A stretch of DNA of 64,000 nucleotides. Source: Devosia marina (GTDB taxonomy: Bacteria; Pseudomonadota; Alphaproteobacteria; Rhizobiales; Devosiaceae). The DNA lies in NCBI RefSeq assembly GCF_009758415.1, contig NZ_WQRF01000001.1, positions 186,001 through 250,000 on the forward strand, given 5' to 3'. The notes under the pieces were generated by a model. That model was not told the origin of the DNA and ran no database searches. It saw only the letters and a program-made list of their open reading frames with translations. The translations under genes were made by a program, and so were the position numbers. Of this stretch, positions 35,461 through 43,701 are shown piece after piece (position 1 is the first letter of the stretch; the number at the start of each line of letters is the position of its first letter).

Positions 35461-36193
35461 TGGTCGGTTTGACGCCTGCCTCGCCGAAATTTTCCGGCAA
35501 GAGGGGGGTTATGTGGATCACCCGGCCGATCCGGGCGGCGCCACGAATATGGGGATCACCCGCAAGACCCTGGCGGGCTGGCGCAATGTTTCGCCCTGGT
35601 GGGATCTGCCGAAAACGGAGGTGCAGAGCCTCGACAGGGACGAGGCAGCCCGGATCTATCAAGCAGGCTACTGGGATGCGTGCCGGGCAGGGGAGCTGCC
35701 ACCGGGTGTGGACCTCGCTGTGTTCGATTTTGCGGTCAATTCCGGGCCGGCCAGAGCGATCCGTTGCCTGCAGCAGGTGCTCGGCGTTGCCGCTGACGGA
35801 CTTGTTGGCCCGATCACGCTGGCTGCCGCCAATCGATCCAGCGCCGCGAGAACTGTGGACGCCCTGTGCGACCGGAGGCTCGGTTTTCTCAAGGGCCTTT
35901 CCACTTTCCCGGTGTTTGGGCGCGGCTGGATCCGCCGTGTCGAGACCGTTCGTGCCGCTGCGCTCGCCGCGGCTCCAATCGCAAGTGCAACTCAAGGAGA
36001 TCAGACCATGGACATTCTGTCTGGCTACAAGACCTATATCGTGGCGGCAATCATGCTGATTGCCGGGCTGGCGCAGATGCTGGGCATCGACCTGCCAGCG
36101 CTGGACAGCGGTTCGGCAGGAAGCCTGGTGCTGGAATCGCTGGCCATATTGTTCCTGCGCAAGGGATTGAAGGGGGATATCGGCAAAGCCTGA
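35453..36193 (+). CDS. GH108-type N-acetylmuramidase fused to a C-terminal membrane segment
   Basis: The 246-residue protein starts at ATG 35453 (GGAG ahead), overlapping the fusion gene's stop by eight bases. Residues about 5-90 form a GH108 muramidase domain: the catalytic Glu in IFRQEGGYVDHPADPGGATN, then MGITRKTLAGWR and YWDACRAGELPPGVD. A PG_binding_3-like region follows (VFDFAVNSGPARAIRCLQQVLG in parts). The last 61 residues hold a membrane helix (TYIVAAIMLIAGLAQMLG) and a second hydrophobic stretch, resembling a holin. Between the two parts lies a strong internal ribosome site. It matches holin-associated muramidases of alphaproteobacteria and is probably the last piece of the GTA/prophage locus. 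Confidence 0.8.
   Translation: MTDGRFDACLAEIFRQEGGYVDHPADPGGATNMGITRKTLAGWRNVSPWWDLPKTEVQSLDRDEAARIYQAGYWDACRAGELPPGVDLAVFDFAVNSGPARAIRCLQQVLGVAADGLVGPITLAAANRSSAARTVDALCDRRLGFLKGLSTFPVFGRGWIRRVETVRAAALAAAPIASATQGDQTMDILSGYKTYIVAAIMLIAGLAQMLGIDLPALDSGSAGSLVLESLAILFLRKGLKGDIGKA
36008..36193 (+). other. Possible separate translation of the holin-like C-terminal segment
   Basis: ATG 36008 is in frame with the muramidase and has AAGGAG at 35994-35999, eight bases upstream, the best ribosome site in the neighbourhood. Initiation here would give a 61-residue membrane protein beginning MDILSGYKTYIV. No stop codon separates it from the muramidase, so both a fused and a free form could be made from one gene. 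Confidence 0.4.
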
Positions 36194-36269
36194 GGTCAAT
36201 TGTGTGGAAATCGGGGGCCGTCTGCCGCATTCATGTCCCATTCAGTTTGCACGCGCTATTGATTGGCAC

Positions 36270-36569
36270 ATGAAAACGAACGCCCCCAAACCCTCCGCCT
36301 CCATTGCTCTGGCTCTCGCCCTGGCGCTTGCGCTTGCCACCACCGGTTCGAGCCAGGCTCAGGCCTGCCTGGACAAGCGCCAGATCCAGGAGGCAGTGTC
36401 TTCCGGACAGATCATGTCGCTTGACGCTGTGCTGGCGCAGGCGGGCGTGGATTCAAGCTCTGATATCCTCAATGTGGATGTGTGTGACGATGGCGGAAGG
36501 CTGGTATATGTTATCGGTGTGCTCAGCTCTGACGGTCAGGCGCAAAACCTGACGCTGGACGCACAATAG
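36270..36569 (+). CDS. Small secreted PepSY-like protein, FeuN-like position
   Basis: ATG 36270 gives 99 residues with a signal peptide (ASIALALALALALATTGSSQAQA, here a simple Leu-Ala run coded by a near repeat) and a mature domain CLDKRQIQEAVSSGQIMSLDAVL, VDVCDDGGRLVYVIGVLSSDGQ. This is PepSY-like and has two cysteines. It lies 26 bases upstream of a FeuP-type regulator. In Sinorhizobium meliloti the periplasmic inhibitor FeuN is encoded next to feuPQ, so an equivalent role is plausible. The upstream frame from 36204 is not supported. Confidence 0.65.
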   Translation: MKTNAPKPSASIALALALALALATTGSSQAQACLDKRQIQEAVSSGQIMSLDAVLAQAGVDSSSDILNVDVCDDGGRLVYVIGVLSSDGQAQNLTLDAQ

Positions 36570-36595
36570 CAGCCTAGCCTTGTGGGGGGCGGATC

Positions 36596-37255
36596 ATGCG
36601 TATTCTGGTTGTTGAAGACGACACCAATCTCAATCGACAGATCAAGGACGCCTTGACCGAGGCGGGTTATGCGGTGGATGTGGCCTTCGACGGTGAGGAA
36701 GGCCACTTTCTCGGCGACACCGAACCCTATGACACCATCATCCTCGATATCGGCCTGCCACAAATGGACGGGCTTTCGGTGCTTGAGGAATGGCGACGGG
36801 CGGGCAAGACCACGCCAGTCTTGCTACTGACCGCTCGCGATCGCTGGAGCGACAAGGTCCAGGGTATCGATGCGGGTGCGGACGACTATGTTGCCAAGCC
36901 ATTCCACATGGAAGAGGTGCTGGCGCGCGTGCGGGCCCTGGTGCGGCGCGCCGCCGGACATGCCAGCAACGAAATCGTCTGTGGCGCAGTGCGCCTCGAC
37001 GCGCGCAGCGGCAAGGTGACCGTCGAAGGTCAGTCGGTAAAACTGACGAGCCACGAATTGCGGCTCTTGAGCTATCTCATGCACCACAAGGGTAAGGTGA
37101 TTTCGCGGACCGAGTTGACCGAGCACCTCTACGATCAGGATTTCGACCGCGACAGCAACACGATCGAGGTGTTCGTCGGGCGTCTGCGCAAGAAGCTGCC
37201 GGAGGATTGCATCCAGACCGTGCGCGGACTGGGCTATCAGATCCTTGGCGACTGA
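36596..37255 (+). CDS. feuP: OmpR-family response regulator, FeuP-like
   Basis: The 219-residue regulator has a receiver domain (EDD at 7-9, phospho-Asp in IILDIGLPQMDG, Thr in LLLTARD, Lys in VAKPFHMEE) and a winged-helix DNA-binding domain with LTSHELRLLSYLMHHKGKV, DRDSNTIEVFVGRLRKKL and VRGLGYQI. The sequence is close to what I know of rhizobial FeuP, which controls envelope functions and cyclic glucan export. It sits between the PepSY gene and its kinase, 43 bases upstream of the latter. Confidence 0.85.
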   Translation: MRILVVEDDTNLNRQIKDALTEAGYAVDVAFDGEEGHFLGDTEPYDTIILDIGLPQMDGLSVLEEWRRAGKTTPVLLLTARDRWSDKVQGIDAGADDYVAKPFHMEEVLARVRALVRRAAGHASNEIVCGAVRLDARSGKVTVEGQSVKLTSHELRLLSYLMHHKGKVISRTELTEHLYDQDFDRDSNTIEVFVGRLRKKLPEDCIQTVRGLGYQILGD

Positions 37256-37298
37256 TCCGGTTCCAGGACCGGCTTGGCCGGCGGGATGAGACGCTGAA

Positions 37299-38678
37299 AT
37301 GTTGCGCAAGGGCTCGATCGCGGCAGCGTTGTTCTGGTTGTCAGCAGGCTGGCTGGTGCTGGCGCTGGTGACGACCGGCGTGCTGTTGACCGATCTTTAT
37401 TCGCGCACCCTCGATGCCACCCTGACCGATACGCTCGACTTCCATGTCGAGAGCCTCGCCGGCGCCTTGCTCGAGGCGGGTGACCCACAGGACGATGGCA
37501 TCGCTCTGGCCGACCCGCGCTTCGAGCGGCCACGTTCTGGCTGGTACTGGATCATTCGCGGGGAAGAGGGGGGCCTGATCAATTTGTCGACATCCGTGGT
37601 CGGCATCGATCTGCCCGCCGTAGGAGCGGCTGCCGACGCCATGGGGCGCAGCACTGAGGTGATCAACGACCCATTCGGCACGCAATTGCGCATGGTTGAG
37701 CGCAGCGTAACGCTGGATGACACGACCTATCGGATCACCGTCGCGGGCAATTTGACCGAAGTGCTTAAGCTGGTCGCCGACTTTCGCGATCAGGCTTTCA
37801 TCGTCCTGGGTGCTGTCGGCATCATGCTGGCGGTGATGAGCGCTATTGTTGGCCGCATCGCCTTGCGGCCGATTGCTCGGCTTAGCAAGGCGGTGGAGGC
37901 CGTGCGAGAGGGAGAAAGCGCCGAGGTCACTGGTACTTACCCGACCGAAATTGCACCTCTCGCCGAAGAGGTCAACGAACTGCTGCGCTCCAACGTGCAG
38001 ATCATCGAGCGCGCGCGCAATCAGGTCGGCAATCTCGCTCATGGACTCAAGACACCAATTGCGGTGTTGCGCAACGAAGCCCATGCCCGCAAGGGCGCCC
38101 TGGCCGATATTGTGGCCTCCGAGACCGAGAAAATGAGCAATATGGTCTCGACCTATCTGGAACGGGCGCGTCTGGCCGCCCGGACATCGGTAGTGGGCAA
38201 GAAGGCCGATGCCACCATGATCATGCTGCGGTTGACGCGAGTGATGCGCAAGATCCATCCCGATGTCACAATCGCTTTTCAGCGGCCAGATGCCTCACTG
38301 CCCTGGTTCAGAGGGGATGAGGCCGATTTCGAGGAGATGGCCGGAAATCTGCTCGACAATGCCTGCAAATGGTCGAGGGGCCAGGTTGGCGTGCGGCTGG
38401 GCAGCGTGCGCGGCGAAAAGGGCACGCAGCTCCTGATGCGGATCGACGACAATGGCCCGGGGCTTTCCGAGGCCGATGCGCAAAAAGTGTTGCGCCGAGG
38501 CGTCAGGCTGGACGAGAAAACGCCTGGAACCGGGCTGGGACTGGATATCGTCAAGGAACTGGTCGATGTCTATGGCGGCGAGCTAGAACTCAAGCGCTCA
38601 CAATTGGGCGGATTGCTGGTAGAGCTGCGGCTACCGACGGCACGGCTGGGCGGCTTGGTCAGGTCGCCCGGGAACTGA
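37299..38678 (+). CDS. feuQ: Sensor histidine kinase, FeuQ-like
   Basis: The 459-residue kinase has an N-terminal membrane helix (AALFWLSAGWLVLALVTTGVLL), a periplasmic domain of about 140 residues, a second helix (FIVLGAVGIMLAVMSAIVG), a HAMP linker, and a HisKA domain with His248 in NLAHGLKTPIAVLRNEA. The HATPase motifs are NLLDNACKW, DDNGPGLS and GTGLGLDIVKELVDVYGG. HGLKTP in place of the common HDLKTP is characteristic of PhoQ/FeuQ-type kinases. It is cotranscribed with feuP, and the upstream PepSY protein may be its periplasmic modulator. Confidence 0.85.
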   Translation: MLRKGSIAAALFWLSAGWLVLALVTTGVLLTDLYSRTLDATLTDTLDFHVESLAGALLEAGDPQDDGIALADPRFERPRSGWYWIIRGEEGGLINLSTSVVGIDLPAVGAAADAMGRSTEVINDPFGTQLRMVERSVTLDDTTYRITVAGNLTEVLKLVADFRDQAFIVLGAVGIMLAVMSAIVGRIALRPIARLSKAVEAVREGESAEVTGTYPTEIAPLAEEVNELLRSNVQIIERARNQVGNLAHGLKTPIAVLRNEAHARKGALADIVASETEKMSNMVSTYLERARLAARTSVVGKKADATMIMLRLTRVMRKIHPDVTIAFQRPDASLPWFRGDEADFEEMAGNLLDNACKWSRGQVGVRLGSVRGEKGTQLLMRIDDNGPGLSEADAQKVLRRGVRLDEKTPGTGLGLDIVKELVDVYGGELELKRSQLGGLLVELRLPTARLGGLVRSPGN

Positions 38679-38739
38679 CGCACTTTCGCCGCATTGCGAC
38701 AACAAGAACCAAATGACTGCACCAGAGGCCAATCACCCC

Positions 38740-39213
38740 ATGAATCGCATTTCGTTCATCGCCCTCCCGATCCTCGCCCTGGCGCTGGCCGCTTGTTCGA
38801 GCACCGGCACGACGCGTATTGCCCAGGTGCCGGTGACGCCCCAGCCCGTCGCGACACAACCGCTGGTGCCGACCTCGGCCCAGACTGTTCAGACCGCCAA
38901 GCTGACCACCAGCATCGCTAACGGATTTGTTGATCCGGCTGCCTTGGCGCTAATGACGGCAAAGGACTCCAACGAGGCCAATAGCGCCCAGTTCTACGCC
39001 CTGCAGTTCGGCCGTCCCGGTGCTCCGCGTCAGTGGGCTGGCGATCAGGGTACGACCGGTTCGGTGGCTGTTGGACCCTATGTGCGGGTGAACAATCTTG
39101 ATTGCCGTGACTTCACCCACACCGTCAAAGTGGGCGGCACGGACTACGTCAAGAAGGGCACTGCCTGCCGCGAACAGAACGGCAATTGGAACGTGGTCCA
39201 GGGCGCAGCCTGA
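38740..39213 (+). CDS. 17 kDa surface antigen-like lipoprotein
   Basis: ATG 38740 gives 157 residues with a lipoprotein signal (FIALPILALALAACSSTG; lipobox LAAC). The C-terminal domain, NNLDCRDFTHTVKVGGTDYVKKGTACREQNGNW (positions ~120-153, in pieces), matches the end of rickettsial 17 kDa antigen-like proteins, with two cysteines that may pair. It should be attached to the outer membrane facing the periplasm. The role is unknown. An upstream ATG at 38713 would bury the signal behind nine residues and is less likely. It lies 61 bases after feuQ. Confidence 0.75.
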   Translation: MNRISFIALPILALALAACSSTGTTRIAQVPVTPQPVATQPLVPTSAQTVQTAKLTTSIANGFVDPAALALMTAKDSNEANSAQFYALQFGRPGAPRQWAGDQGTTGSVAVGPYVRVNNLDCRDFTHTVKVGGTDYVKKGTACREQNGNWNVVQGAA

Positions 39214-39245
39214 CTTCAAGCAGGCTTTCGGGAAAAGGATTGTTT

Positions 39246-39269
39246 ACCACGACCCTATAGGGTCGTGGT
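39246..39269. terminator. 24-base perfect palindrome (terminator or operator)
   Basis: Arms ACCACGACCCTA and TAGGGTCGTGGT meet without a spacer, so a hairpin would have its loop in the TATA centre. It lies between the lipoprotein gene and the next gene, both on the plus strand. It has no T tract, so it may be a weak terminator or a protein-binding palindrome. Confidence 0.45.
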
Positions 39270-39295
39270 GTCATCATTGCTGACCCGAAGACCTT

Positions 39296-40513
39296 ATGAA
39301 CCAGCCTGCCACGAGCATTCCCCTTGCAACGCCGACGCCTTCACGAGCTGAGGCCGGGGCAAACGCGAGTGTATGCCGGCCATTCTGTGGTCTGATCGAC
39401 CCGGTGCTGGTCAACGAACCTGTGCTGTTTCCGCTCAGCAGTTCGGTCAGCGTCGAAGCCGCCAGAGGCGCCTGGCTCTGGGTCGTGCGCGACCTGTGTT
39501 CCGACTTGATTTCGGCCGATGGAGTGGCCAACGGCAATTTTGCTGCGGCCGATCTCGAGCCCCTGATGCCCGAGGTGCTGGCGCGCATGAAAGCTGCGCT
39601 GGAAAAGATTGACGGCGACACCGAAGCCATGCGCCGCCTGCGCGCCCAAACAGGTCGCGAGAACTTCCGGGGCGAAGCTTCTGTGGTCATGGCAGCGCTG
39701 AGGGCGCGGGCCTTGTTGCCGAAGGCACAGGGGTTTGGCCGGGCCCTCAATGCGATGACCGATGAAGCTGCACTCGGCGTCGCCCTGCAGTCCATGCCGG
39801 TGCAGGATCCCAAGCTGGCCGGTCTGATGTTCCACACCGCAATCGGGCAGGTGGCCAATCCGACCCGCCTCGTCACCGCCATGATCAAGCTGAGCGGCAA
39901 TGCCAACGAACAGGTCATTGCGCGCAACGGCTTTGGTCCCCTGATTGAAGCGATCCTCGGACATGCACAGAACCAGCTCAGGAACCTGCAGCTGAGTGGC
40001 CCTTTTGCCGACATCGATATGGCCTGCCGGAGCCTGGATCGTTTTCACCGCCTCGTGCGATCGCTGACCGGATATGTCGAGTTTGCGCGTGGCAGCCGTT
40101 GCACGCAAATGCTCGCTACCATCACCAAAATGGTGTCGGACCGGGTCGAGCCGCGCCTCAAGGAGGTCGTGACCGACCTCAACCAGGCCATGCGCCGCCC
40201 GCGCGAGGGCACAGACCGGATCGACAATGACCGCCTGCTGGGCGCCATCAACGGCGTCTATCTGCTCTCGGCGGTCCGTGACTGCCGCGATTCGCTGGCG
40301 CTCAATGCCGTATTCGACCAGGCCTGGAGCCAAACCGGGCAGGCCCTGGAACTGCATATCCAGCGTAATCTCGATTTGTTGCGCCAGGACCCCGACGATG
40401 CGGTGACAGGGGAAAGGTTGAATGCGGCGATCAAGATGGCCGAGATCCGCTTCAATCCTGAATATGCCGACACGCTGAAGCGTGCCCGGGCCGCAGCAGA
40501 GCGGCGCACCTGA
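39296..40513 (+). CDS. Unrecognised all-helical protein
   Basis: The 405-residue soluble protein is predominantly helical, with no signal peptide, membrane segment or catalytic motif that I can name. It is unusually rich in Ala, Arg and Leu (VVMAALRARALLPKAQGFGRALNAM; DMACRSLDRFHRLVRSLTGYVEFARG, in pieces). Its composition and orderly heptad-like segments suggest a structural or regulatory role. It converges tail to tail with the flavoprotein operon, ending one base before that gene's stop. Confidence 0.5.
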   Translation: MNQPATSIPLATPTPSRAEAGANASVCRPFCGLIDPVLVNEPVLFPLSSSVSVEAARGAWLWVVRDLCSDLISADGVANGNFAAADLEPLMPEVLARMKAALEKIDGDTEAMRRLRAQTGRENFRGEASVVMAALRARALLPKAQGFGRALNAMTDEAALGVALQSMPVQDPKLAGLMFHTAIGQVANPTRLVTAMIKLSGNANEQVIARNGFGPLIEAILGHAQNQLRNLQLSGPFADIDMACRSLDRFHRLVRSLTGYVEFARGSRCTQMLATITKMVSDRVEPRLKEVVTDLNQAMRRPREGTDRIDNDRLLGAINGVYLLSAVRDCRDSLALNAVFDQAWSQTGQALELHIQRNLDLLRQDPDDAVTGERLNAAIKMAEIRFNPEYADTLKRARAAAERRT

Positions 40514-42490
40514 TCAGGTGTCCAACGGCGCGGTTTGGGCGCGCACGAACTGCCCCTGTTCCCGTACCGTGACTGGATATTCGGTGGCGATCTTGGCCGC
40601 CACAATCCCGACGGCCCCAGCTGAATGGTGGCGCAAGATCACGCCGATCGACTGGTCTGGGTGCCTGGTGTCGGTATTGGGAAAGATCAGCGCTCCCGGT
40701 TCCAATATGCGTGCTTCCTCCGGGATTATACGAAGGATCTTGGCCTCCGGGCCGTAGCGTCCGATGAGAAAAGCGGGAATTTCGGTAGTTTCGATGGGGG
40801 TCCATGAGTCGGGGCTGGGTGGCCCCTGTTCGACAGACAGCGGTACTGACGCCACCCGTTCCTGCGCGACGATACCGGCGGCATCCGCCGGGATCAGTGC
40901 AAGATCCACGCCTGCCGCAACCTCGTTTACCGCAAGCGCCTGGGGTGCTTCTGAGAGCATAGTCAGTCCGCGTGGTGCGGTTCGCCAGAACGCCAGTCTG
41001 TTCTTGCGTGGCACTTCGGCCGGGCACTGCAGCAGGCCGATACCGGCGTCGAGATAGCTTGGCGCGCCTTCGGCAGCCGGTGCTGCGATTGCGAGCGGAC
41101 CATCTGGTGTTTCATGCAGCGGATCAATGATCGGATCGTCTACTGGCCGGCGCTCTCGGCCAAGCAGTTGATCGACGGCATCCGCGCCGCTTTGAATGCA
41201 CCCGCGGCGCGTGAAATAGCCGGCCGCACTGCCAGCCAACGCTATGGAGTCAATATCCCCTTGAGCCGCGAGCCTGCCGCGATCCGCGTCCCAGGCGCTG
41301 GCGCCGCCGGCAATGTGCCACAAGGTGAGGTCGGGCTGCCAACCCCCGCAGACCAGCAGTCGGTCCGTGACCAGGGTGGACCCCTGCCGATTTTGTGTGT
41401 GGACTGCCAGCAAGCCGCCACCGCGGACAGTGCCGACCGAGGCAACCACCGTGCCAGGCGATTGCACAATTCCGTATGCGCGCGAGAAGGCAATGAAGCG
41501 CGACGCGGATTCGGGGCGAGCCTCGAGAATTCGGTCGATGCCAATACCGGCATCGCTTGCCAACATGGCCAATCGATAGGCCGGACTACTGCCGGTCGCC
41601 ACGATGGCGCGTTGGCCCGTCCACACACCATAGCGCGCTGCCAATTCATAGGCGTCCAGACACCCGGTGACACCAGGCAGCCGGTTGCCCGCAAATATCG
41701 GCAAGCGTTCAAGTGCGCCAGTGGCGATGATAATGCGCGCAGCAGCAATATCGATGACCCGACCGCGGCTGGTGCCGGGCGCGGTCTCGATCCGGTGCGC
41801 ACGTGCAAGGCCTGGTCGTATCGAAAACACCTGGGTCGCGGTCAGGACCGTAATCGCTGCTTCCCTTTCGACTTCGGCACTCAGGCGCGCCATGCTTACT
41901 TCGGGTGCATCTTCGCCTTCCTGGGTGCCAAAGAGCCCCGAATGCCCACCGAGAAATCCCCTCGCCTCGACAAGTGTGACGGTCAGCCCTGCACGCGCCC
42001 CAGCCAGGGCCGCCGAAAGGCCAGCGACACCTCCACCGATAACCAGCAAATCCGTGGTCGTTTCTGCAGCGCCAGGAATGGTGCGCCAAGGCCGAGAAAG
42101 TGGATGGGCCGCATCGAGCTTCAATCCAAGCGTGCGGCCAGGTTGAAACAGGCGCGCCATGCCGCGCGAGCGCTCGACCCCAAAGGTGACGAATTCGGCG
42201 CCGTCCTGGGCCGGGGTTCTGGCCATGGGAAGAGCGAATTGCGGGTCATTGGCAAGGCTGGCATGGCTGATGGCCGGGTGGGCCCTCGATGTCAGTCCAA
42301 TGGGGCTGTCACGATGCTGGCCTACTGTGTCGATGCCAGCGGCCAGAGCGGCGCTCAGCACCGTATCGCCAGCAAATCCGGACACGATCCGCCCGTCGAG
42401 CCGGAACCGCAATGGTCTGTTGCGGTCAATTGCAGTGCCGGCAAAGCCCTTGGGCGCGTTCTCCGGCAGCCGATTGATCTGCGGCCTCAT
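40514..42490 (-). CDS. Sarcosine oxidase alpha-like FAD oxidoreductase
   Basis: The 658-residue protein opens with a ferredoxin-like Fer2_4 fold (RFRLDGRIVSGFAGDTVLSAALAAGIDTVG, in parts) that lacks cluster cysteines, as in sarcosine oxidase alpha. A pyridine-nucleotide/FAD domain follows (DLLVIGGGVAGLSAALAGARAG; IIIATGALERLPIFAGN; LAGSAAGYFTRRGCIQSGADA). The C-terminus resembles a cut-down alpha subunit without the full folate-binding GCV_T domain, and no gamma or delta subunit gene is adjacent. ATG 42490 overlaps the upstream gene's stop (ATGA), fixing the start. It is probably a two-subunit amine or imino-acid dehydrogenase; the substrate is unknown. Confidence 0.7.
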   Translation of the reverse strand: MRPQINRLPENAPKGFAGTAIDRNRPLRFRLDGRIVSGFAGDTVLSAALAAGIDTVGQHRDSPIGLTSRAHPAISHASLANDPQFALPMARTPAQDGAEFVTFGVERSRGMARLFQPGRTLGLKLDAAHPLSRPWRTIPGAAETTTDLLVIGGGVAGLSAALAGARAGLTVTLVEARGFLGGHSGLFGTQEGEDAPEVSMARLSAEVEREAAITVLTATQVFSIRPGLARAHRIETAPGTSRGRVIDIAAARIIIATGALERLPIFAGNRLPGVTGCLDAYELAARYGVWTGQRAIVATGSSPAYRLAMLASDAGIGIDRILEARPESASRFIAFSRAYGIVQSPGTVVASVGTVRGGGLLAVHTQNRQGSTLVTDRLLVCGGWQPDLTLWHIAGGASAWDADRGRLAAQGDIDSIALAGSAAGYFTRRGCIQSGADAVDQLLGRERRPVDDPIIDPLHETPDGPLAIAAPAAEGAPSYLDAGIGLLQCPAEVPRKNRLAFWRTAPRGLTMLSEAPQALAVNEVAAGVDLALIPADAAGIVAQERVASVPLSVEQGPPSPDSWTPIETTEIPAFLIGRYGPEAKILRIIPEEARILEPGALIFPNTDTRHPDQSIGVILRHHSAGAVGIVAAKIATEYPVTVREQGQFVRAQTAPLDT

Positions 42491-43563
42491 GCAGCGTGCT
42501 CTTCCTGCGGCCACTGGAATTCGTCGACGCGCGTTTGCCGGCTGGTGCGGTTGACCAGATGTTGGTCGAACCATCGGGCCTCATCTGCAGAGGCCCTGTC
42601 AGCCAACCAGCGGGCGAGGGCCGGCGCAATGAACGCCCCAAAGCAGCCAGTGTTCGCGACAATGTCGGCTCCTTGCCCTGCCACGCGTCCAAAAGCAGGT
42701 GCCCCGTCTTTGGTCGCCAGCGCGGCATAGCTCGTCTGTCCGGCCTGTTCCACTTGCCTGTTCTGCCCCAGAAGGCCGTGCACATGTTCAGAAAATGCGG
42801 ACCTCTCGCCTGGGCCAAATGCGGCAACCCCGCCTTCTGCCTGCTGCGTCAGGAACAGCCCCTTGTCCAGTTCGAACATGATGGGGGCAGCCAGCGGCCG
42901 GGTCGGCGTGGTCAGGATGCTCGCATGACGCACACGCTGGAACAGCGTCGGCCACTGGCGCAGCGGCAGCCATGCCACGATTGCCTCGTCGTCGGCCAGC
43001 ACGGCTTGCTGGGCCCGGCTTGTTCCCCCGTCGGTTTCAATCTTCACTGCACCGTCATTGTCGACCGCTACCGAATGCGGCGCCAGGCGCTCCACCGAAC
43101 AGTCCGTCAACCAGCGCTCCAGCCCAGTTTCCAGTTGCGGGCGGTTCAGCCGCATGGCGTCGCGAAGGACCATGCCCGAACGATTGCCGCCCAGCGCGGA
43201 TTGCCCAACCGGTTCGGCCGCGATGCCAAATCCCCCAGCCATGTGGCGCATATGGGAGAGGGCTTCAACGGCGCGGGGGTCCTCGGCAAAGAAGATCGGG
43301 TCGACACGAGAAAGGGCACTTCGACCGGCAATCCGGGTTGCCAGACGAGCGGCCTCCGCAGAAGTTCCAGTCAGCATGGCCCAGCTTTGTGGCCGTGTAA
43401 TTGGACCCACGGAAAGGTCAACGCCGCGGGGCAGCCGATAGCCTGCCCGATTCTGCCCGATGAGCAAGACCTTCCGGCCATGTTCGCCGCCCAGCAGCCC
43501 CGCCAGAAGCTGAGCCATGGGGGTCGAACCAAAGATCGCAAAGTCGAATTCTGCGTCGCTCAT
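42487..43563 (-). CDS. FAD-dependent oxidoreductase, DAO-like partner
   Basis: A 358-residue protein with a modified N-terminal dinucleotide fold (FDFAIFGSTPMAQLLAGLLG, where the usual GxGxxG reads GSTPMA) and a C-terminal LATKDGAPAFGRVAGQGADIVANTGCFGAFIAPALARWLAD, in pieces, recalling the FAD-binding end of amino-acid oxidases. It probably forms a complex with the sarcosine oxidase alpha-like protein, whose gene overlaps its stop. The altered glycine motif makes FAD binding less certain. It is divergent from ccmI across a 138-base gap. Confidence 0.65.
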   Translation of the reverse strand: MSDAEFDFAIFGSTPMAQLLAGLLGGEHGRKVLLIGQNRAGYRLPRGVDLSVGPITRPQSWAMLTGTSAEAARLATRIAGRSALSRVDPIFFAEDPRAVEALSHMRHMAGGFGIAAEPVGQSALGGNRSGMVLRDAMRLNRPQLETGLERWLTDCSVERLAPHSVAVDNDGAVKIETDGGTSRAQQAVLADDEAIVAWLPLRQWPTLFQRVRHASILTTPTRPLAAPIMFELDKGLFLTQQAEGGVAAFGPGERSAFSEHVHGLLGQNRQVEQAGQTSYAALATKDGAPAFGRVAGQGADIVANTGCFGAFIAPALARWLADRASADEARWFDQHLVNRTSRQTRVDEFQWPQEEHAA

Positions 43564-43701
43564 GCGGCAAATAGGCCTGCGACCACCGGCCCCTGTGGCA
43601 ATGCGTCCTTGCTTTCACGCGCTGTTTTGATGGTTTTTTGCCGCATTCGGCTTATAGAGGGCCATGCCTTGCCGCGTCTGGCAGACAAGCGTTTGGGGCC
43701 C

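Noticed and set aside
41114..42730. 538-codon plus-strand frame opposite the flavoprotein operon
   Set aside because: Antisense to two genes with clear flavoprotein motifs; it shows no domain of its own.
42496..43701. Upstream extension of the ccmI frame
   Set aside because: It runs antisense through the DAO-like gene, whereas CcmI begins at its conserved N-terminal helix at 43702.
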